Origin: CAYPHY01 sp964410625
Lineage (GTDB): Bacteria; Chloroflexota; Anaerolineae; Promineifilales; Promineifilaceae
NCBI GenBank assembly: GCA_964410625.1
Contig: CAYPHY010000002.1
Location: forward strand, 62,001 to 126,000
Length of the DNA: 64,000 bases
Direction of reading: 5' to 3'
The notes below the pieces were generated by a model. It had not been told where the DNA came from. It searched no databases and saw only the letters and a list, made by a program, of their open reading frames with translations. The position numbers were made by a program, and so were the translations under genes. The stretch's first letter is position 1. The number at the start of each line of letters is the position of its first letter. Positions 59,342 to 64,000 of this stretch are shown here, piece by piece.

Positions 59342-60016
59342 GTGGACGGGTTGAAGAGAAACGAAGTTGAAGTTACGGCCGAACCCCCAGCTGAACCACC
59401 AGCCAAACCAACAGACCAGCTCCGGTCTATCTTAACGCGACGGGAGTTTTTGGTGGCGATGTTGGGGGTGGCGGCGGCCGAGTTGCTGGCCGGTTGTCGC
59501 CCGTCGCAGGCCGTTGATGGGGGAGTGACAACGGCCGTGCCGCTGCGCGTGCTGGAAAGCCCGGTCCCGCTGGGGACGGCCGAACCAACGCCCGTGGCGA
59601 GCAGCGGCGAACTGGCCTTGGAAGAGTTTCTGGCGCTGTCGGCCGTGCTCACCGGCTTTGCTGAACTCGACCCGCTGGTCGGCCGCGCTTACTTGCAGAG
59701 CTTGCAGCAATCCACCGAGTTTGATCGCTCTTTGCCGGAACTGTATGAGGCGGCGGGCTTTCGTTCGGCCGCGCCACCTGACAGCGTGGAAGCGTTAGAG
59801 ACAAACGGCTTTTTTGAGAGCGAACCAAACCGTACCCTCGCCGATACCATCATCGAACAATGGTATACCGGCGTTTACCAACAAGATGGCGAACCAGTAG
59901 TGGCAACTTTTGTAGATAGCCTGGCCTGGAAAGCGATTAATTTCACCAAGCCGCTGACCATTTGCGATCCACCCGGCCGCTGGGCGCAACGCCCTGACGC
60001 GGAAGTTGGAGGTTGA
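59342..60016 (+). CDS. Tat-exported small subunit of an FAD-dependent sugar dehydrogenase
   Basis: A 224-residue protein. A twin-arginine signal TRREFLVAMLGVAAAELLAGC (read with its lipobox cysteine) is followed by a Thr/Pro linker and a helical domain (LEEFLALSAVLTGFAELDPLVGRAYLQSL, DTIIEQWYTGVYQ, SLAWKAINFTKP) like the FAD-SLDH/gluconate dehydrogenase subunit 3 family. In known enzymes this gamma subunit carries the cofactor-loaded catalytic subunit through the Tat pathway. I chose GTG 59342 with AGGAGAG upstream; the earlier GTG 59315 is in the repeat flank. Its stop is two bases before the dehydrogenase start. Confidence 0.88.
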   Translation: MDGLKRNEVEVTAEPPAEPPAKPTDQLRSILTRREFLVAMLGVAAAELLAGCRPSQAVDGGVTTAVPLRVLESPVPLGTAEPTPVASSGELALEEFLALSAVLTGFAELDPLVGRAYLQSLQQSTEFDRSLPELYEAAGFRSAAPPDSVEALETNGFFESEPNRTLADTIIEQWYTGVYQQDGEPVVATFVDSLAWKAINFTKPLTICDPPGRWAQRPDAEVGG

Positions 60017-60018
60017 GC

Positions 60019-61677
60019 ATGATGCAGATGACTGAGCATGAAGCGCAAGTGGTCATAGTTGGGGCTGGTGTGGCCGGGCTGTTGGTAGCCTGGAAACTGG
60101 CGTCGGCCGGGATCCAGGTCTTAGTGCTGGAGGCAGGGCCGCGCGTGGACCGGCTGGAGGCGTTGGAAACCTACCGTAAGGCGGCCGCCAAAGTGCCGGA
60201 GGCCCCCTACCCTGATGTTGACCACGCGCCCCGGCCGACGGTGGCCGCCCTCGATCAATATTACGTGCAGGAGGGGCCGGACTTCTTCAAAAGCACCTAT
60301 GAACGGCGCGTGGGAGGCACAACCTGGCACTGGCTGGGAACATCATTGCGCCACCTACCCAATGATTTTCGCCTGCAGACGCGCTACGGCGTGGCGGTAG
60401 ATTGGCCGATCAGCTATGATGATTTGGAACCCTGGTATCTGGCGGCCGAACAAGAGTTGGGGGTGGCGGGGGATAGCAAAAATGATTTGGGGTCGCCGCG
60501 CAGTGGTGATTTTCCGCTGCCCCCCTTAGAGCCAACCTATCTGGACCGGCAAATCGCGCTGGCAGTGGAGCCGCTGGGCATGAAGGTTGATGTTTCGCCC
60601 CAGGCGCGAAATTCGCGGACTTATGACGGCCGCCCTCCCTGTTGTGGCAGCGCGACCTGTGTTCCCATTTGCCCGATTGGCGCAAAGTACGACGCCGCCG
60701 TTCATGCCGCCAAGTCAGAAGCGGCCGGAGCGCAAATTATTGAAAACGCCGTCGCCCACTTTGTGGAGGTGGATGCAGACGGGATGGTAGCAGGTGTGCA
60801 CTTCAAACGGCCGGATGGCAGCGAAGAACGGGCGCGTGGTCAAATCTATGTCATCGCTGGAAACGCGATTGAAACACCGAAGCTGTTGCTCATGTCGCGC
60901 AGCGACGCACTGCCGAACGGGGTGGCAAACAGCAGCGATCTGGTCGGCCGTCATCTGATGGACCATCCAATCCAACTCAGTTGGGCTTTGGCCGAAAGGC
61001 CGCTTTACCCTTATCGTTCGCCGCTGGAAAATGCAGGCATCGAGAAGTTCCGCGATGGCCCTTTCCGCAGCCAACGCTCCTCCTTTCGCATTGCCATCGG
61101 CGAAGACGGCTGGAGCTTCCCTGGCACGCCGCTTGATGTCCTGGCGACCGAATTGATCGCTGAGGGGTTGCGCGGTGAAGCATTGATTAAGGAGCTACGT
61201 TACCGCGCAGCGCGACAATTCCGCTTTGCCAATTTGGTCGAGCAGATGCCGCTGCCGGAGAACCGCATCACCCCGGCCTTTGATCAACTGGATAAGATCG
61301 GTGTCCCTCGGCCGCGCATTGAATACCGGCTTGACGAAATGACCCTGGCGGGAATGGCGGAGGCACGGCGGATCAGCGACCAGATATTCGACGCAGTGGG
61401 AGTGTCCTATCGCGAACACGGGCAAGAGTTCTTTGGGGCGGGACATTTGATGGGAACCTACCGCATGGGTGACGATCCGCGTACTTCCGTGGTGAATAGC
61501 CAACAACGAAGCCATGACCATCCTAATCTATTTTTATTGGGGGCAGGCGTATTCCCAACGGTTGGCACAGCCAACCCGACATTGACGCTATCCGCCCTGG
61601 CATTATGGTCAGCGGCGACCATCCAGCGAGATTTGGAAGAGATGGTTGTCATTCAAGACGAGGGTGTATTGGTGTAA
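60019..61677 (+). CDS. GMC-type FAD-dependent sugar dehydrogenase with 3Fe-4S motif
   Basis: A 552-residue flavoprotein. FAD binding is at VVIVGAGVAGLLVAWKL; the GMC segment is VGGTTWHWLG; the active-site region is GAGHLMGTYRMGDDPRTSVV and TVGTANPTLTLSALAL. Cys208, Cys209 and Cys214 (PCCGSATCVP) match the CC-x4-C spacing that binds a 3Fe-4S cluster in Burkholderia FAD glucose dehydrogenase. It lacks its own signal and would be exported with the Tat-tagged small subunit. It oxidises a sugar or polyol in the periplasmic space and could pass electrons to the cytochromes encoded upstream. A GGAGG site precedes ATG 60019. The last codons and stop lie in a GTATTGGTGTA repeat. Confidence 0.93.
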   Translation: MMQMTEHEAQVVIVGAGVAGLLVAWKLASAGIQVLVLEAGPRVDRLEALETYRKAAAKVPEAPYPDVDHAPRPTVAALDQYYVQEGPDFFKSTYERRVGGTTWHWLGTSLRHLPNDFRLQTRYGVAVDWPISYDDLEPWYLAAEQELGVAGDSKNDLGSPRSGDFPLPPLEPTYLDRQIALAVEPLGMKVDVSPQARNSRTYDGRPPCCGSATCVPICPIGAKYDAAVHAAKSEAAGAQIIENAVAHFVEVDADGMVAGVHFKRPDGSEERARGQIYVIAGNAIETPKLLLMSRSDALPNGVANSSDLVGRHLMDHPIQLSWALAERPLYPYRSPLENAGIEKFRDGPFRSQRSSFRIAIGEDGWSFPGTPLDVLATELIAEGLRGEALIKELRYRAARQFRFANLVEQMPLPENRITPAFDQLDKIGVPRPRIEYRLDEMTLAGMAEARRISDQIFDAVGVSYREHGQEFFGAGHLMGTYRMGDDPRTSVVNSQQRSHDHPNLFLLGAGVFPTVGTANPTLTLSALALWSAATIQRDLEEMVVIQDEGVLV

Positions 61678-61765
61678 TGGTGTGTTGGTATATTGGTGTA
61701 TTGGTGTATTGGTATACTGGTCTATTAGCCAAGTATACCAATACACCAATATACCAACACTCAAA
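61662..61765. repeat. TATTGGTG minisatellite hairpin
   Basis: Tandem units of GTATTGGT (61664-61722) are followed by a reverse-complement set CCAATACA/CCAATATACC (61735-61760). The first unit supplies the C-terminal LV residues and TAA stop of the dehydrogenase gene. Same family as 39892-39967. Confidence 0.9.
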
Positions 61766-61769
61766 CGAA

Positions 61770-61818
61770 AAAGGGCGGCCGAATGGCATATAGCAAACCA
61801 TTCGGCCACCCTTTGTTG
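61770..61818 (-). terminator. Terminator between convergent genes
   Basis: AAGGGCGGCCGAATGG and CCATTCGGCCACCCTT form a 15-bp stem with one mismatch. On the minus strand the stem is followed by TTTTTC, suiting the end of the ChaB gene; a weaker T-run is on the plus side. Confidence 0.85.
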
Positions 61819-61840
61819 AGCGTCAGTAGCTCAGCTCAAC

Positions 61841-62074
61841 TCACTCCTTCTTCTTCACCCACTCGTCGTTGGCGTTTTTCTCGTATGAATTTTTGACGGC
61901 CGACCAGGCAACACGGTGCGCCGTTTCTTCTCGCGAAGCGTCCCCACGACGCTCCTCCGGCTCATCATATTGATCCCAGGCGCTGTTATAGGCTTCCTTA
62001 TAGATTTCCTGCGCGTGCTTCGGCAAATTATCCCGTACTCGATCCGGCAAATCCGTTAATTTTTGGTATGGCAT
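61841..62074 (-). CDS. ChaB-family protein
   Basis: A 77-residue basic-acidic helical protein with the family pattern MPYQKLTDLPDRVRDNLP, HAQEIYKEAYNSAWDQY and AHRVAWSAVKNSYEK. ChaB is a small protein of unclear function linked to cation transport in E. coli; here it is isolated. GGAGG lies 9 bp upstream of ATG 62074 on the minus strand. Confidence 0.93.
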   Translation of the reverse strand: MPYQKLTDLPDRVRDNLPKHAQEIYKEAYNSAWDQYDEPEERRGDASREETAHRVAWSAVKNSYEKNANDEWVKKKE

Positions 62075-62424
62075 CTTATATTCACCTCCACTGTTTTCCC
62101 TTGAACCTCCCGTATAGATAGCGACGGGAGGTTCAAGGTACCAAGTAGGCTCAGATTCTCGCCATTACTTCCGCTGAGCCTACGAAAGCAGGATTACAGT
62201 GTTCGCAACCATTATAAAGCAGCAGGGGTGAGGATGATCTATATCGGCGATATAAGCGTGAGATATGGTCAAGATACATCCCAAGACGCTCAAAGCATTC
62301 GTTATATCTCCTGTCTATCCCCTCTATCCACAGCATTTGTATCCGTGGTATATGAGTCCGACCGAAGAGTTGATTTAACATAGCTGGTAGTAATAGGTAT
62401 ACGTAGTACAAGGAGATAATGATT
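62075..62424. other. Intergenic region between divergent chaB and lipoprotein genes
   Basis: No credible gene. It holds a perfect 13-bp inverted repeat TTGAACCTCCCGT/ACGGGAGGTTCAA (62101-62136) and a second one, TAGGCTCAG/CTGAGCCTA (62147-62182). These may be terminators of unseen short transcripts or regulatory structures; there is no strong T-run. Confidence 0.55.
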
Positions 62425-63513
62425 ATGATCAGACAAACAAAGAAGTCGCTTTGGTTGACGATTGTCTGTTTATCCCTCGGCTTGCTGCTCTTCGTCGCTT
62501 GCAGTGATGAGTCGGACCCGCTGGCTAATGATCCGCTGGCGCCGACGGTAGCGGCCGGAGAGGCTCAACCGCCGGGAGATGAAGGAGCGGTTGAAGATGG
62601 CGGCGGAGGTGGACTGGGTGACAGCTCGCTGGAAAATCCTGACGTGCCATCCGAAAACAGCGCCGTCACCGGCGTTAACCCACTTGTTGAAGGAGAAGGA
62701 GAAGAAGCAGAAACAGGGACAGGAGAAACGGCCGCCGGGCAAACATCTGGCTCATCCGGCTCCGCTGTCCTCCCTTCCGTTTCCTTTAACGTAGATAATG
62801 TAGAGGAACAGGACGAGGCATTAAGGGAGTGGACGGCCGCCCCCACTGTTCGTTATATAGACGCGGTAAATCCAACGGCCGACACGCCTGATGCCGAGCG
62901 ACTGCCTGGATATGTGGATGTCCATTTGAGTGGTTCGGAAAGTACGGGGCAAGTCGCCCATGTTTATGTCTTTCCGGTTGGCGTGTTTGAGGAGAGCAAC
63001 GAAACGGCCGCGGGTGAGATCGAAGGCTTGCGCCAACTGCTGGCCGAACAGCCAGAAAGCGCAACGGAAGCGCTACCGTTTTTACCCCTCTCCGCTGACG
63101 GGCAGCAACAGGCGCTGCGATCTCAGATAGCCTACCTGAACTTTGAGGGTGGTTCCGGCGTCCGCTACTTAACACAATACATTAACGAGGGAGAAGCGAC
63201 GCCCATTAACAATGACCAGTTGCTTTACACCTTTCAGGGGTTGACAGACGATGGCGAGTACTATGTGGCGGCCGTTTTCCCCCTAGAACAGGCGGACTTA
63301 CCGGCGGCCGCTGTCTCTGCTTCCGACGATCTTACCAGCGACTATGAAGGCTACCTGGAGCAGACTGGCAGCCAGCTAAATGAGGCTGATCCTGACTCTT
63401 TTACCCCCAATTTGACGATGCTGGACGCCCTTATTCAGTCTATAATAATAGAAGGTCCAACAGGTGAGTTGGACGACGCATACCCTGCTAATCCTGAGAA
63501 TGGTGACGAGTGA
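62425..63513 (+). CDS. Lipoprotein of unknown function
   Basis: A 362-residue protein with a signal peptide and clear lipobox (LLLFVACSD, Cys about 26), then a disordered acidic Gly/Glu/Pro-rich region to about residue 110 and a folded domain (VRYIDAVNPTADTP, GQVAHVYVFPVGVFEESNE, YYVAAVFPLEQADLPA). I do not recognise the folded domain. It would be membrane-anchored and extracytoplasmic. ATG 62425 is 9 bases from AAGGAG; ATG 62419 is closer and less likely. Confidence 0.82.
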   Translation: MIRQTKKSLWLTIVCLSLGLLLFVACSDESDPLANDPLAPTVAAGEAQPPGDEGAVEDGGGGGLGDSSLENPDVPSENSAVTGVNPLVEGEGEEAETGTGETAAGQTSGSSGSAVLPSVSFNVDNVEEQDEALREWTAAPTVRYIDAVNPTADTPDAERLPGYVDVHLSGSESTGQVAHVYVFPVGVFEESNETAAGEIEGLRQLLAEQPESATEALPFLPLSADGQQQALRSQIAYLNFEGGSGVRYLTQYINEGEATPINNDQLLYTFQGLTDDGEYYVAAVFPLEQADLPAAAVSASDDLTSDYEGYLEQTGSQLNEADPDSFTPNLTMLDALIQSIIIEGPTGELDDAYPANPENGDE

Positions 63514-63539
63514 TTAGCGGTTAGTGAAGAGAGGGCAAC

Positions 63540-64000
63540 ATGAGTTTACAACTGTTTCACCTCGATGAACGAACGCGGGCGCTGATGTTAGAGGAGGTTG
63601 AGTATGATCTCGGCCGTAATCAGCTCTATATCAGCCCCTATCTGAGTGGTCAGGGGATTCACGATTACCCGATGTTGTTGCGTGAAGCGATTCAGGAAGG
63701 GAATGAGTCCACACTGGCACAAAGTTTGGGGCAGTACCGGCGTATCGCCCGCACCTACCACCGTCGCCGGCCGGAGGGGGGATATAACATTGTGACCATC
63801 CCCCACAACGCCGCGGAGACGGTGGCCGATAGCGAGTTTAATCGTTACTACATTCGCGCCCTATGCCGCCGGGCAATCGAAGATGGAATTGACGAGTTGA
63901 TCGTCTATCGCGCCCGTCCCGTTCGTACCCCCCGCCCTGCTTCCGAAGAGTTAGTGGAAACAACGGTGAACCCGGCCGCCCTGCTGGAAGACTTGCGCCA
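63540..64000 (+). CDS. Unknown protein, 3'-truncated by the window
   Basis: ATG 63540, with GAGAGG seven bases upstream, opens a frame with no stop before the window edge (153 codons visible). The product starts MSLQLFHLDERTRALML and is soluble, rich in Arg and Tyr (SLGQYRRIARTYHRRRPEGGYN, FNRYYIRALCRRAIEDGIDELIVYRARPV). I recognise no family. Codon use and CGGCCG content match the rest of the window. It starts 26 bp after the lipoprotein stop and may share its transcript. Confidence 0.7.
   Translation, partial: MSLQLFHLDERTRALMLEEVEYDLGRNQLYISPYLSGQGIHDYPMLLREAIQEGNESTLAQSLGQYRRIARTYHRRRPEGGYNIVTIPHNAAETVADSEFNRYYIRALCRRAIEDGIDELIVYRARPVRTPRPASEELVETTVNPAALLEDLR

Noticed and set aside
62151..62411. 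86-codon minus-strand frame between chaB and the lipoprotein gene
   Set aside because: It overlaps two inverted repeats, has no ribosome-binding site, unusual codon use and no recognisable features.

Overview
The window is about 64 kb of moderately GC-rich bacterial DNA. It is a scaffold with two 100-N gaps. Gene content suggests a filamentous or biofilm-forming member of the Chloroflexota (Anaerolineae/Caldilineae-like): a very large exopolysaccharide locus, a fused cytochrome oxidase subunit I-III, Rsb-type partner-switching proteins, CsbD and ChaB small stress proteins, and a motif- and hairpin-rich intergenic style. This placement is an inference from gene content; no marker gene such as rRNA is present. 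No tRNA, rRNA, CRISPR array, transposase or integrase was recognised.

Positions 1-36103 form an exopolysaccharide (EPS) locus, all on the + strand. The first block (1-6373) looks like an amino-sugar and lipid-carrier module: 2-epimerase, WbuB-like glycosyltransferase, SDR, WecA/WbpL-type phosphoglycosyl transferase and CapD/WbpM-like dehydratase. It ends at a clear intrinsic terminator. After a 1.1-kb leader, the second block (7461-14569) holds a membrane GT2, a monotopic phosphoglycosyl transferase, a WecG/TagA glycosyltransferase fused to two STAS domains, a nucleotidyltransferase fused to a degenerate phosphoglycosyl transferase, and then a STAS protein, a SpoIIE-type PP2C phosphatase and an RsbW-like HATPase. 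These last four-plus-one proteins suggest a partner-switching circuit wired into polysaccharide synthesis, which is the most unusual system in the window. The third block (14690-36103) carries glycosyltransferases, a PIG-L deacetylase, two large predicted carbohydrate-active or carbohydrate-binding proteins, Wzz-, Wzx- and Wzy-like assembly proteins, a CpsD-like ATPase lacking its Walker A lysine, acyltransferases and a LysM lipoprotein.

Positions 36227-50953 are mixed housekeeping and stress genes: clpS, a class III aminotransferase, glgC, esterases, a minus-strand group of HtrA protease, helical-repeat exported protein, histidine kinase and response regulator, a GlcG-like protein, a LuxR-type regulator with a degenerate receiver, a broken SDR and csbD. 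Positions 51041-61677 hold an ABC-2 exporter, a caa3-type cytochrome oxidase (subunit II with cytochrome c domain; subunit I-III fusion), small c-type cytochrome or haem proteins, and a Tat-exported FAD-dependent sugar dehydrogenase pair. Together these could form a periplasmic sugar-oxidation chain ending at the oxidase. The window closes with chaB, a lipoprotein and a truncated unknown ORF.

Two sequence-level features stand out. The hexamer CGGCCG is strongly over-represented in all reading frames. Intergenic spaces are filled with many different families of low-complexity hairpin repeats that often reach into genes, supplying stop codons, C-terminal or N-terminal residues and, in one glycosyltransferase, an in-frame insertion of about 40 residues.
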